Assembly: GCF_030160715.1 (NCBI RefSeq)
Contig: NZ_BSOW01000029.1
Location: forward strand, 62,001 to 126,000
Source: Bradyrhizobium iriomotense
Lineage (GTDB): Bacteria > Pseudomonadota > Alphaproteobacteria > Rhizobiales > Xanthobacteraceae
DNA length: 64,000 nucleotides
Direction of reading: 5' to 3'
Within the stretch, counting starts at the first letter, position 1, and the number at the start of each line of letters is the position of its first letter. The notes below the pieces were generated by a model. The model saw only the letters and a program-made list of their open reading frames with translations. It was not told the DNA's origin and did not search any database. A program made the translations under genes and the position numbers. Shown here one piece after another: positions 8,411 to 16,483 of the stretch.

Positions 8411-9102
8411 GTCGTCCTCCGTTCGCCAAAAATCAAATCGAGATGGACGCGCAGCATTTCCTGCGCGTCGAGCGGCGCATGCCGCGCAAACAGACTCTGC
8501 CAGATCACCGCGATCATCGCGGGCGCGACCAGGATCTGGGGAAAGCGCGCCAGGTTCTTCTCGCGGATCTCGCCGCGGGCAATCCCGAGCTCGATCAACG
8601 CGCGCATGCCCGCGATCCCGCGCGAGACGACCTCGCGATAGTAGAAGTCGGCCACGGCCGGAAAACGCGGTCCCTCCGCCACGATCAGGCGCACGAGATC
8701 GCCGCGCCTGGTGTTCGCAACCTCCTTCAGGAAATTGGTCGCAAAGGCCTCGACGAGGTCGCGCACAGAGCCGGTCGGCGGCGGCAGCGTGGTGAGCCGC
8801 TCGACCACCGGCACGATGACGATGCGGACCAGCTCCTCGAACATGGACTCCTTGTCCTTGAAGTGCAGGTAGATCGTGCCCTTCGCGACACCTGCGCGCT
8901 TGGCGATGTCGTCGAGCCGCGTCGCCGCGAAGCCGCGCGCGATGAACTCTTCCAGAGCCGCCTCCACGATCGCAGCGCGGCGCTCCGCCGCGCGCGCGGC
9001 GCGGCTTGAAGCGGGAGCGGCAGCCTCTTCGCTGGTCACGGGCACGTTGCCCTTGGCGCTGGCTGCTGACCGCGTGGCTGCTTTGGTTGGCTTCTTTGTC
9101 AT
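8407..9102 (-). CDS. TetR family regulator of efflux operon
   Basis: The 231-residue regulator has an Ala/Lys-rich extension of about 38 residues before the HTH (RRAAIVEAALEEFIARGFAA, then KGTIYLHFKDKESMF). The remaining 150 residues form the ligand-binding bundle. It is the first gene of the HlyD, ATPase, permease and cyclase operon and shares a 4-bp overlap with HlyD. A perfect 20-bp palindrome fills the spacer of its own promoter, so autorepression relieved by an exported compound is likely. The only ATG is at 9102, without a normally spaced ribosome-binding site. Confidence 0.9.
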   Translation of the reverse strand: MTKKPTKAATRSAASAKGNVPVTSEEAAAPASSRAARAAERRAAIVEAALEEFIARGFAATRLDDIAKRAGVAKGTIYLHFKDKESMFEELVRIVIVPVVERLTTLPPPTGSVRDLVEAFATNFLKEVANTRRGDLVRLIVAEGPRFPAVADFYYREVVSRGIAGMRALIELGIARGEIREKNLARFPQILVAPAMIAVIWQSLFARHAPLDAQEMLRVHLDLIFGERRTT

Positions 9103-9106
9103 CCTC

Positions 9107-9137
9107 GAATTATGACTGACTAGTCAGTCATTGTCAA
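9107..9137 (-). promoter_or_regulatory. TetR promoter with 20-bp palindromic operator
   Basis: On the minus strand TTGACA (9137-9132), 17 nt, then CATAAT (9114-9109) make a near-consensus promoter. ATGACTGACTAGTCAGTCAT (9112-9131) is a perfect 20-bp palindrome occupying that spacer. The transcription start expected about 7 nt past the -10 box is at 9102, the first base of the TetR ATG. Confidence 0.8.
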
Positions 9138-9176
9138 TGAATTAACTCGCGCGAAAGGGGCCGCAACGAATTAGCC

Positions 9177-9205
9177 TTGACTTATGCATTAGTTATCGCT
9201 AATTG
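9177..9205 (+). promoter_or_regulatory. ArsR-gene promoter and candidate operator
   Basis: TTGACT (9177-9182) is followed after 17 nt by TAATTG (9200-9205). A short inverted repeat, ATTAG (9188-9192) and CTAAT (9199-9203), lies across the -10 side, as expected for an ArsR-type autorepressor. The predicted start at about 9212-9213 coincides with the second in-frame ATG of the gene. Confidence 0.5.
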
Positions 9206-9206
9206 A

Positions 9207-9548
9207 ATGACGATGCTCGAAGCCGCCCCAAATGCCGTCACCACCGTCATGCGCGCGCTCGCCGATCCGACTCGCCGCGCCGTGTTCGAGCGCGTGTTCG
9301 AGAGCAAGGAGATCAGCGTCGCGGAGCTGACGCGCGGCAGCGGCGTGACCCAGGGCGCAATCTCGCAGCACCTGAAATCCCTCAAGCTGGCCGGTCTCGT
9401 CGTCGAGCGCGCGGAGGGCCGCAACGTCTATTACCGCGCCGCGCCGCAAGGCCTCGAGCCTCTGGTCGAGTGGATGGATCATTACGGCGTCTTCTGGCGC
9501 GAGCGCTTCCAGAACCTGCGTAGCCTGTTGAAGGAGATCGATCCGTGA
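9207..9548 (+). CDS. ArsR family regulator
   Basis: This 113-residue winged-helix protein (111 if started at the ATG at 9213) is of the subgroup paired with SRPBCC proteins. It reads MRALADPTRRAVFERVF, then a recognition helix VTQGAISQHLKSLKLAGLV and a wing ERAEGRNVYYR. I see no metal-binding CVC motif, so it is not a classical arsenic sensor. Its stop overlaps the GTG start of the next gene by 4 bp. It likely controls its own two- or three-gene operon. Confidence 0.9.
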   Translation: MTMLEAAPNAVTTVMRALADPTRRAVFERVFESKEISVAELTRGSGVTQGAISQHLKSLKLAGLVVERAEGRNVYYRAAPQGLEPLVEWMDHYGVFWRERFQNLRSLLKEIDP

Positions 9549-10018
9549 GTGCTGTCGCTTCCAATGTTCAAACCCAGGACATCGTCCAAGACATTATTTT
9601 GGACGAGGTCTTCCCTCACGCGACCGAGACGATCTGGAAGGCGCTGACCAGCGCGCAGTTGATCGCGCGCTGGCTGATGCCGCCGACCGGCTTCGCGGCG
9701 ATCGAAGGCAACACCTTCACGTTCCAGACCACCCCGGGCGGCAACTGGGACGGCGTGATCCATTGCCGGGTTCTGGAGGTCGTGCCGAACCGCCGCCTCG
9801 TCTACGCCTGGAAGGGCGGCGATGAGCGCAACACCGGCTACGGCGCGCCGCTCGACACCGTCGTGACGTGGTCCCTCACCCCGGTCGAGGCCGGCACGCG
9901 GATCCGCCTGGTTCATGCGGGCTTCGTCATGCCAAGGAACGAGTCGGCCTACACCGTCATGAGCGGCGGCTGGAAGAAGGTCGTCCGCAAGCTCGACGAG
10001 ATCAGCGGCGAAGAGTGA
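9545..10018 (+). CDS. AHSA1/SRPBCC domain protein
   Basis: The 157-residue START-like protein of the Aha1-C/SRPBCC type reads HATETIWKALTSAQLIARWL at the N-terminus and VTWSLTPVEAGTRIRLVHAG in the C-terminal half. Such proteins bind hydrophobic ligands. The gene is nearly always coupled to an ArsR gene, as here with a 4-bp GTGA overlap. The start is GTG at 9545. The ligand is unknown. Confidence 0.88.
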   Translation: MSAVASNVQTQDIVQDIILDEVFPHATETIWKALTSAQLIARWLMPPTGFAAIEGNTFTFQTTPGGNWDGVIHCRVLEVVPNRRLVYAWKGGDERNTGYGAPLDTVVTWSLTPVEAGTRIRLVHAGFVMPRNESAYTVMSGGWKKVVRKLDEISGEE

Positions 10019-10033
10019 GTGGGAGATATCACG

Positions 10034-10447
10034 ATGGACAAGCCCTATACCGGCGGCTGCGCCTGCGGTGCGATCCGCTATTCGATTTCCGACGAGCCGC
10101 TGTTCGCCAACCACTGCCAGTGCCGGGACTGTCAACGTGAAAGCGGCACCGGCCACGGCTCGTACCTCACCTTCGCGCGCGACGGCGTCACGGTGACGGG
10201 CGAGGCCAGGAAATGGGACATGGTCGGCGACAGCGGCAACGTGAAGACGCGCGCGTTCTGCTCCGTGTGCGGCTTGCCGGTCTACATGACCTTCGCAGCA
10301 CAGCCCGACATCTTCACCATCCGCGCCGCAAGCCTCGACGAGCCGGCCCGCTACAAGCCGCAGGTGATCACCTACGCCGCGCGCGGACATGGCTGGGATC
10401 ACCTCGATCCGAGCCTGCCGAAATTCCAGACCATGCCGCCGGCGTGA
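10034..10447 (+). CDS. GFA family zinc protein (CENP-V/Gfa-like)
   Basis: The 137-residue protein has the glutathione-dependent-formaldehyde-activating (GFA) fold with zinc-binding cysteines GGCACGAIRY, HCQCRDCQ and FCSVCGLPV. Despite the family name, most members have no proven formaldehyde activity. The ATG at 10034 is used because GGAGA lies 7 nt ahead. An in-frame GTG at 10019 has no such site. It lies directly behind the SRPBCC gene and is probably the third gene of the ArsR operon. Confidence 0.85.
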   Translation: MDKPYTGGCACGAIRYSISDEPLFANHCQCRDCQRESGTGHGSYLTFARDGVTVTGEARKWDMVGDSGNVKTRAFCSVCGLPVYMTFAAQPDIFTIRAASLDEPARYKPQVITYAARGHGWDHLDPSLPKFQTMPPA

Positions 10448-10473
10448 GGCGCCGGGGCTCGGTTGTTGTTTGA

Positions 10474-10545
10474 GCATGATCTCCGCGCAAACGCGTTCCG
10501 CGTTTGTCGCGAGGGAAAACCGCTACGCACTTTTCCGGATCATGC
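10474..10545. repeat. Dispersed palindrome, family B copy 1
   Basis: The element is bounded by GCATGATC and GATCATGC and contains ACGCGTTCCGCGTTTG and AAAACCGCTACGCACTTTTC. An inverted copy with nearly the same internal sequence is at 14173-14244 and a shortened copy at 19829-19873. It lies between the convergent GFA and alcohol dehydrogenase genes. Confidence 0.8.
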
Positions 10546-10546
10546 T

Positions 10547-11572
10547 CTAGGCGAAATCGAGCACCATCCGGCCATCGATCTTGCCGGCCTTCATCTTGTC
10601 GAACACCGCGTTGATCTCGGCGAGCGGCACCTTGGTGACTTCGGCGTGGACCTTCCCGTCGGCCGCGAAGGCGATGGCCTCGTCGAGATCCCTGCGGGTG
10701 CCGACGATCGAGCCGCGCACGGTGATGCGCTTCAGCACGACGTCGAAGATCGGGGTCGGGAATTCGCCGGGCGGCAGGCCGACGAGACTGACGGTGCCCT
10801 TCCGGCGCACCATCTTCAGCGCCTGCGCGAAGGCGGCGGTGGAGACGGCGGTCACGAGCACGCCATGCGCCCCTCCCCCGGTTGCAGTAAGCACTTTATC
10901 GACGGCATCCGCATTCAGCGCATTGACGGCGAGGTCGGCGCCAGTCGTTCGCGCCAGGGCGAGCTTGTCCTCGGAGATATCGATCGCAGCCACCTTGAGC
11001 CCCATGGCCTTGGCGTATTGGATCGCGACATGACCGAGACCGCCGACGCCCGAGATCACCACCCACTCGCCGGGCCGCGCCTCGGTCTCCTTCAGTCCCT
11101 TGTAGGTCGTCACGCCCGCGCACAGGATCGGCGCAACACCGGCGAAATCGATATTGGCCGGCAGCTTCGCGGCGAAGGCGGCGGAGGCAATGACGTATTC
11201 GGCAAAGCCGCCATTCACGCTGTAGCCGGTGTTGTGCTGGTGCTCGCACAGCGTTTCCCAGCCGGTCTCGCAATATTCGCAGTGCATGCACGAATCGTGC
11301 AGCCATGCGACGCCGACGGCGTCGCCGATCCTGAGATTGGTGACGCCGGGTCCCAGCGCCGTGACGGTGCCGGCGACCTCATGGCCGGGAATGAAGGGCG
11401 GGGCCGGTTTCACCGGCCAGTCGCCGGAGGCGGCGTGCAGATCGGTGTGGCAGACGCCGCAAGCCTTCACCTTGACCAGGACCTCGCCAGGACCGGGCTG
11501 CGGCACCGGTACATCCTGGATCTCGAGCGGCTTGCCAAACTTCGTGACGACGGCGGCTTTCATTTTCGGCAT
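10547..11572 (-). CDS. Zinc-dependent alcohol dehydrogenase
   Basis: The 341-residue medium-chain dehydrogenase matches the AdhA/AdhP type. The catalytic zinc ligands lie in CGVCHTDLHAA and GHEVAGTV. The structural zinc site is CMHCEYCETGWETLCE. The NAD-binding Rossmann motif is GVGGLGHVAIQYAKAMG. It would oxidise primary alcohols with NAD. The ATG at 11572 is chosen because AGGAG precedes it by 7 nt, and the in-frame upstream extension is not family-like. The gene stands alone between a repeat element and a DUF2000 gene. Confidence 0.92.
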   Translation of the reverse strand: MPKMKAAVVTKFGKPLEIQDVPVPQPGPGEVLVKVKACGVCHTDLHAASGDWPVKPAPPFIPGHEVAGTVTALGPGVTNLRIGDAVGVAWLHDSCMHCEYCETGWETLCEHQHNTGYSVNGGFAEYVIASAAFAAKLPANIDFAGVAPILCAGVTTYKGLKETEARPGEWVVISGVGGLGHVAIQYAKAMGLKVAAIDISEDKLALARTTGADLAVNALNADAVDKVLTATGGGAHGVLVTAVSTAAFAQALKMVRRKGTVSLVGLPPGEFPTPIFDVVLKRITVRGSIVGTRRDLDEAIAFAADGKVHAEVTKVPLAEINAVFDKMKAGKIDGRMVLDFA

Positions 11573-11715
11573 CGGTCTGCTCCTTTGCATTGCGGGGGGC
11601 AGACTAACGGCCGCGCGCGGCGCGCCCTTGATTGGAGTCAAACAGCACAATGTTTGCGCAAGTCACGCGATGACGATCCGGTGACAACGACGCGGCCCGC
11701 GCGCCGCGCCAGGCG

Positions 11716-12126
11716 TCAGGTATGGAACTTCAAGCCGTCGACAATTTTATCGATCACCTTGCGCTCGGCGCGCATCGCGATGCCGACGAGGTTGAGATCG
11801 GTGCGCTGAACCGCCCTCACCGCCTCGCGATTGGCGACATCATGCGTGGTCGCGAACATGTCTTCGGTGTAGACCGCAGGCGTGACGTTGCGCGACAGCG
11901 CGCGATCAAGCGCGCGGGACAAGGCCGGACCATCGGCGCCATAGATCAGGATCGGCTGGCCGATCAGGGAGAGATATTTCGTCCCCGAGGCGTCCTCGTA
12001 GGGCTCGCCGATGCATTCGGGAAACCCAGCGGCGATGCCGCCGGCGAGAAACGACGCGACGTTGAGCTTTTGCCAAGCCTGAAGGTCGGCGCGGATCACG
12101 ACGGCGATCTTGGTGTCGAATTGCAT
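11716..12126 (-). CDS. DUF2000 family protein
   Basis: The 136-residue protein reads MQFDTKIAVVIRADLQAWQK and contains QPILIYGADGPALSRALDRA. This places it in the DUF2000 family, a compact fold related to peptidyl-tRNA hydrolase 2 with no assigned role. The ATG at 12126 follows GGGGGAG at good spacing. It is not in an obvious operon, lying 143 bp from the alcohol dehydrogenase start on the same strand. Confidence 0.8.
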   Translation of the reverse strand: MQFDTKIAVVIRADLQAWQKLNVASFLAGGIAAGFPECIGEPYEDASGTKYLSLIGQPILIYGADGPALSRALDRALSRNVTPAVYTEDMFATTHDVANREAVRAVQRTDLNLVGIAMRAERKVIDKIVDGLKFHT

Positions 12127-12223
12127 GAATTCTCCCCCGCACCCCGACACACCGAGAAAGTCAATTCTTTGTGCGCGGCCTGTTTGAGCATGAACGTAAT
12201 CCAGATTGACCTAATCCACACAA

Positions 12224-12238
12224 CTTGAAAATTTCAAG
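12224..12238. promoter_or_regulatory. Short perfect inverted repeat upstream of DUF2000 gene
   Basis: CTTGAAA (12224-12230) and TTTCAAG (12232-12238) are perfect arms around one base. The site sits in the 196-bp gap between the divergent DUF2000 and CYTH-CHAD genes. It could be an operator, but no regulator is assigned. Confidence 0.35.
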
Positions 12239-12322
12239 CTGGATGCAACTTGGCCGGCTTCTCGCCGCGAATCGAGTCGGGTATACGTTCCTGCTCTGTC
12301 ATTAAAATGTCATACAGTCTAA

Positions 12323-14134
12323 ATGTCGGAAACTGGCACGATAAAGCCGCCCCCCGAATCCGTGCGGAGTTTTGCGGGGCCCAACGGTCATCTTGTCGTG
12401 GAGGACCGGAATAAATCCGAAAGCAAAACCAAGAGCTCCATCGCTTCGAGCACGAAGCAAATGCCCAACTCCGAGGAGCTCTTTCACAACGAGTTCTCTC
12501 GCAACGAGTCGGTTCGCGCCGAAGAGCTTCGCGCTGACGAGCCTCACGCTGATGCACCTGCACCAGAGGTTTCTCCGTCTCGCGACGTCGTGCTGCGCGA
12601 CACCGAGCTCGAACTCAAGCTACTTGTCGACGCCGATCGGTTGGCCACTTTCGGCGATGCACCGATCATCGCGGCGAACGCGCGCAACAAGGGGACCCGA
12701 AAGCACCTCAAGGCCGTGTACTACGATACGCCCAAGCGTGCGCTTCGACGCAACGGATTGAGCTTCAGGGTCCGCCAGAGCGGCGCGCGCTTCACCCAGA
12801 CCGTGAAAGCCGAGTTCGGAAACGATCCGCTCCGGCGTGGCGAATGGGAAGCGAGCGTGCCTTCCGCTGCTCCCGATGTCGCACTGGCGCTGCCCTTCAT
12901 TCCTGACCAGCTGCGGACCGATCTCGAACGTCGCCCGCTCGAGGCCGTCTTCACTACAGACATTCACCGGCATCAGCGCATCGTCGACTTGCCGTCCGGC
13001 ACGGTCGAGATCGCTTTCGACCACGGCGTCTTGAAATCCGGTGACCGATCGATGCCGGTCAGCGAGATCGAGTTGGAGCTCAAGTCCGGCAACCCCTCTG
13101 CGATCTACGAGCTGGCACTTCGCCTCACGGAGCACGGGCCGATAAAACCCTCCATCCACAGCAAGGCGGCGCGCGGCTTCGACCTCGCGGCTGACACCCC
13201 GCCGGCTGCGCGAAGGCCGCGCAAGCTTCGCCTCGACCCATCGGCCTCTCTCGATGAGGCCTTTGCCGCGATCCTGCGCGCATGCCTTCACCATCTTCTC
13301 CAGTCACTTCCTGCTGCCGAGGATGGTCGCGATCCAGAGGGGATCCATCAGCTTCGTGTCGCGCTGCGCCGCCTCCGCTCCGCCCTGGACCTGATGCGAT
13401 CGGTCGTCTCATTGAGCAAGCTCGACACGCTGCGGTCCGAGGCCAAGTGGCTGGCGCAAAGCCTCTCTGCCGCGCGTGAGTGGGACGTCTTCCAGCGCGA
13501 GACACTGCGCATTGTCGCGGAAGGTTGCCCCTCGATCCCCGGCTTCGACGCGCTGGAGGGCGTCTCGGAAAAACGCCGGACGGCCTCCTACGACGCGGTA
13601 CGTCTGGCGATGGCCGACCGCCGTGCCTCGTGTTTCATGTTCGGGCTGGGCGGATGGATCGAAACGCGCGGCTGGCGCAGCGACGTCGCTCCGGAACATC
13701 TCGCGCAACTGGCCGAGCCCGCCATGAACTTTGCGCGACGCATTCTGTCAGCTCAGCATGCAAAAGTGCTCAAACGCGGCCGCCGCTTCAAATCGCTTGG
13801 CGTCGAAGAGCTGCACCGGCTGCGGCTTTCGGTAAAAAGACTGCGCTACGTCGCCGATTTCCTGTTGCCGCTCTACGGACAGCGAAAGTCCGCCAGACGC
13901 TTCTCCAACAGGCTGGCCGATCTCCAGCATGAACTCGGCATCTACAACGACATGGCGACGACGGCTGCGCTGCTTGCGGATATCGGCACGGAATCGTCGG
14001 GGACCAGCACTGCGGCAGCCGCGATCGCCGGCTGGCAGGCGCACGCAATGGTCGGCGCCGAACCGCGCCTGAGGAAGGCATGGTCGGATTTCGTGAAAGC
14101 GAAGGTGCCCTGGTCGATCGAGGCGGAGACTTGA
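12323..14134 (+). CDS. CYTH and CHAD domain protein
   Basis: The 603-residue protein joins a CYTH triphosphate-tunnel domain (about 92-275; ELELK motif at Glu95, Glu97 and Lys99) to a C-terminal helical CHAD domain (about 315-595, with HQLRVALRRLRS and HRLRLSVKRLRY). CYTH enzymes often cleave inorganic tripolyphosphate, and CHAD domains bind polyphosphate, so a polyphosphate role is likely. The first 90 residues are charged and low in complexity (EELFHNEFSRNESVRAEELR) and lack any recognisable fold. The ribosome-binding site before 12323 is weak, so the true start could be further in. Confidence 0.87.
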   Translation: MSETGTIKPPPESVRSFAGPNGHLVVEDRNKSESKTKSSIASSTKQMPNSEELFHNEFSRNESVRAEELRADEPHADAPAPEVSPSRDVVLRDTELELKLLVDADRLATFGDAPIIAANARNKGTRKHLKAVYYDTPKRALRRNGLSFRVRQSGARFTQTVKAEFGNDPLRRGEWEASVPSAAPDVALALPFIPDQLRTDLERRPLEAVFTTDIHRHQRIVDLPSGTVEIAFDHGVLKSGDRSMPVSEIELELKSGNPSAIYELALRLTEHGPIKPSIHSKAARGFDLAADTPPAARRPRKLRLDPSASLDEAFAAILRACLHHLLQSLPAAEDGRDPEGIHQLRVALRRLRSALDLMRSVVSLSKLDTLRSEAKWLAQSLSAAREWDVFQRETLRIVAEGCPSIPGFDALEGVSEKRRTASYDAVRLAMADRRASCFMFGLGGWIETRGWRSDVAPEHLAQLAEPAMNFARRILSAQHAKVLKRGRRFKSLGVEELHRLRLSVKRLRYVADFLLPLYGQRKSARRFSNRLADLQHELGIYNDMATTAALLADIGTESSGTSTAAAAIAGWQAHAMVGAEPRLRKAWSDFVKAKVPWSIEAET

Positions 14135-14172
14135 TCGACCACGCTGCCGCAAGCCACCGCGCGAGGTTTAAA

Positions 14173-14244
14173 GCATGATCCGGAAAAGTGTGAAGCGGTT
14201 TTCCCTCGCGACAAACGCGGAACGCGTTTGCGCGGAGATCATGC
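14173..14244. repeat. Dispersed palindrome, family B copy 2
   Basis: The same element as 10474-10545 in the opposite orientation: GCATGATCCGGAAAAGTG at the left end, the internal ACAAACGCGGAACGCGTTTG, and GATCATGC at the right. It sits in the gap between the convergent CYTH-CHAD and DUF4189 genes. Confidence 0.8.
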
Positions 14245-14257
14245 GCAAACAACAATC

Positions 14258-14298
14258 TAAAGCGCGATGACGATTTATCCTGATCCCATCGCGCTTTA
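14258..14298. repeat. Inverted repeat between convergent genes
   Basis: TAAAGCGCGATG (14258-14269) and CATCGCGCTTTA (14287-14298) form 12-bp perfect arms with a 17-bp loop. It lies 5 bp before the DUF4189 stop and 123 bp past the CYTH-CHAD stop. It may end transcription from both sides. Confidence 0.65.
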
Positions 14299-14302
14299 GG
14301 CC

Positions 14303-14692
14303 TCACCCCTTGGCGTCACAGGCCCAGGCGCGGATCACGCATTCCTTGCCGCCATATTTATAGCATTCGCGCGTGGCGGCATTGAGCGTGCTCGAGATCT
14401 TCGGCTTCACGGCATAGCCATAGGCGCCGCAGGGATTGGCAAGATCGACCGACATCGCGGCGCAGGCGCGCTTCATGGTCACGGTCGTGCACTCGCCCTT
14501 GCACTGTTTTTGCGCGGCAGCCCGCGCCGCGGCTTCGCCGGGAAAGTCATAGGCATGGCCGTAGGCGCCACATTTGCCGACCGCGAAGGCGCCGGCGGCG
14601 TGCGCGTCCGTGACGTAGCGGGCCCCCGCCACGACAACGCTCAGCCCAAAGAAAAACATCGCGCAACGGCGCGCGACGACGTTCGAAGCCAT
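14303..14692 (-). CDS. DUF4189 exported protein
   Basis: The 129-residue protein starts with a signal-like segment (about 9-32, FFFGLSVVVAG to THAHAA-type cleavage region). The mature part is cysteine-rich and built from two DUF4189-like halves, including AVGKCGAYGHAYDFPGEAAA and NPCGAYGYAVKP. The cysteines are likely to be disulphide-bonded in the periplasm. The function of DUF4189 is not known. The gene lies on the same strand behind the cox-like cluster but is separated from it by a repeat element. Confidence 0.82.
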   Translation of the reverse strand: MASNVVARRCAMFFFGLSVVVAGARYVTDAHAAGAFAVGKCGAYGHAYDFPGEAAARAAAQKQCKGECTTVTMKRACAAMSVDLANPCGAYGYAVKPKISSTLNAATRECYKYGGKECVIRAWACDAKG

Positions 14693-14783
14693 GGAAATTC
14701 CCCTCCCCCGAGGCAGGCGGAGGCGACTCTATCGGCCGGTCGTTTCCAGATGGTGAACGAGTGGTTGAAATCGGCGCGAGATC

Positions 14784-14871
14784 GTACGGTGGGTTAGCGG
14801 AGCGCAACCCACCTCTTTGCGATCCGTGTTGTGACAAGTGGTGGGTTACGCCTTCGGCTAACCCACCGTAC
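14784..14871. repeat. Dispersed palindrome, family C
   Basis: Two hairpins, GGTGGGTTAGCGGAGCGCAA followed by CCCACC, and GGTGGGTTACGCCTTCGGCT followed by AACCCACC, lie within a larger palindrome. The outer ends GTACGGTGGGTTAGC and GCTAACCCACCGTAC are exact complements. It is intergenic, just past the stop of the MoeA/MobA fusion gene. Confidence 0.75.
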
Positions 14872-14878
14872 CGCCTTG

Positions 14879-16483
14879 TCAGCTTCGCCGTGCCGCTTCC
14901 AGCGCCTGCGGCGTGTCGATGTCGAGGAAGGCGCTCTCGCCGTCGACTGGCACTTCGGCCACGACTTCCGCATGCTTGGCGATCAGATGCCGCGCGCCGA
15001 TGTCGCCGTCGAGCGTCATCAATTCGCCGAAGAAGCGGCGCGACCACAGCACGGGGTTGCCGCGACGGCCTTCGCTGACGGGCACCGCAATCAGATTGCC
15101 GCGGTCGGGCGCAAAACTGTCGATGAGACGATCGACCAGACCGGCATCGATCAGCGGCATGTCGCCGAGACAGACCATCGCGCCATCACAGCTGTCTGGC
15201 ACGGCGGCGATGCCGGCCTTGACCGAGCTTGCGATGCCGCCAGCAAAATCCGGATTGCGAACGAACTTCACCTTCAAGCCTTTGAGCGCCTGCTCGACCA
15301 GCTCCGCCTGGTGGCCGGTGACCACGATCACCTCGGACGCTTTCGAGGCCAGCACCTGTTCGGTCGCGATCCGCACCAGCTTCTTGCCTTCGAGCTCGGC
15401 GAGCAGCTTGTTCGGCCCGCCCATCCGCGTCGAGCGTCCGGCGGCAAGCACGATCGCCGCGACGTGGCTGTTGCCCTCAATCTCGGGTTTCGCGCGCGGC
15501 TGCGGCCGCGTGACGATCTCCATCAGGAGGCCGCCGACGCCCATGCCCATCAGCTCGGCGCGCGTGACCTTGATGCCGGCGAGGAGCCGCATCAGCACCC
15601 AGTCAAAGCCGTTTTCGACCGGCGATCGTGCACAGCCCGGCGCGCCAAGCACCGGCACCTCGCCGGCGCGGCCGATCAGCAGCAGATTGCCGGGATCAAC
15701 GGGCATGCCGAAATGCTCGATCGCGCCGCCGATCTCCGTGATTGCCGCGGGGATCACATCGCGGCGGTCGGCGATCGCGGAGGCGCCGAACACGATGACG
15801 AGCTCGGCGCCGAGCCCGAGTAGCTCCTTGATCGCAGCCGACAGTGCCCGCTCCTCATGCGAGACCCGCCGCTCGGCGATGATGCTCGCGCCGGCCGGCG
15901 CCAGCCGCTCGGCGGTGACGCGCAGCGTCTTGTCGACGACCTTGGAGGACAGGCCCGGCAGCAGCGTCGAGACGACGCCGACCCGCTTGATCACGTAGGG
16001 CGCAACGCGCAGCACGTCGCGACCTGCAGCCTTCACCGCGGCGTCGCGCAAATTGCCTTCGACACCGAACGGGATGATCTTGACCGTGCCGACCATCTCG
16101 CCTTCGACCACCGGCTTGAAGGCGGAGAGCGTTGCGAAGGTGATGGCTTCATCGACGTTGTTGATGCGGTCGACCGCCGCGCGGTCGATCACCAGCACGC
16201 CGGCACGGGCGGCGAACAGATTCGCGCGGCCGGTGAAGGCGCGCTCGACATGGATGCCTTCGCCGCCGACGGCGAGCGCAATGCTGGCGGCCGCGACGTC
16301 CTCGGAGACGTCGCCCGCCTCCATGCGCACCACGACGATGTCCTTGATGCCGGCGCGCGTGAGCGCTTCGACCTCGGCAGGCCCGATCGTCGTGCCTTTC
16401 TTCAGCACCAGCGGTCCCTGGCGCAGGGTGTGGACGGTCACCCCGCCGATCGCATCCTTCGGGCTCGCCGGGCCGAACTTCAT
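14879..16483 (-). CDS. MoeA-like/MobA-like fusion protein
   Basis: This 534-residue fusion has an N-terminal molybdopterin-binding (MoeA/CinA-type) part of about 335 residues with GLGAELVIVFGASAIADRRD and IGRAGEVPVLGAPGCA. The C-terminal nucleotidyltransferase (about 345-534) starts AAIVLAAGRSTRMGGPNKLL and contains CLGDMPLID. It resembles MocA, which makes molybdopterin cytosine dinucleotide for CO-dehydrogenase-type enzymes. It overlaps the preceding XdhC gene by 4 bp and is the last gene of the cox-like cluster. The likely role is cofactor maturation for a molybdenum hydroxylase. Confidence 0.88.
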   Translation of the reverse strand: MKFGPASPKDAIGGVTVHTLRQGPLVLKKGTTIGPAEVEALTRAGIKDIVVVRMEAGDVSEDVAAASIALAVGGEGIHVERAFTGRANLFAARAGVLVIDRAAVDRINNVDEAITFATLSAFKPVVEGEMVGTVKIIPFGVEGNLRDAAVKAAGRDVLRVAPYVIKRVGVVSTLLPGLSSKVVDKTLRVTAERLAPAGASIIAERRVSHEERALSAAIKELLGLGAELVIVFGASAIADRRDVIPAAITEIGGAIEHFGMPVDPGNLLLIGRAGEVPVLGAPGCARSPVENGFDWVLMRLLAGIKVTRAELMGMGVGGLLMEIVTRPQPRAKPEIEGNSHVAAIVLAAGRSTRMGGPNKLLAELEGKKLVRIATEQVLASKASEVIVVTGHQAELVEQALKGLKVKFVRNPDFAGGIASSVKAGIAAVPDSCDGAMVCLGDMPLIDAGLVDRLIDSFAPDRGNLIAVPVSEGRRGNPVLWSRRFFGELMTLDGDIGARHLIAKHAEVVAEVPVDGESAFLDIDTPQALEAARRS

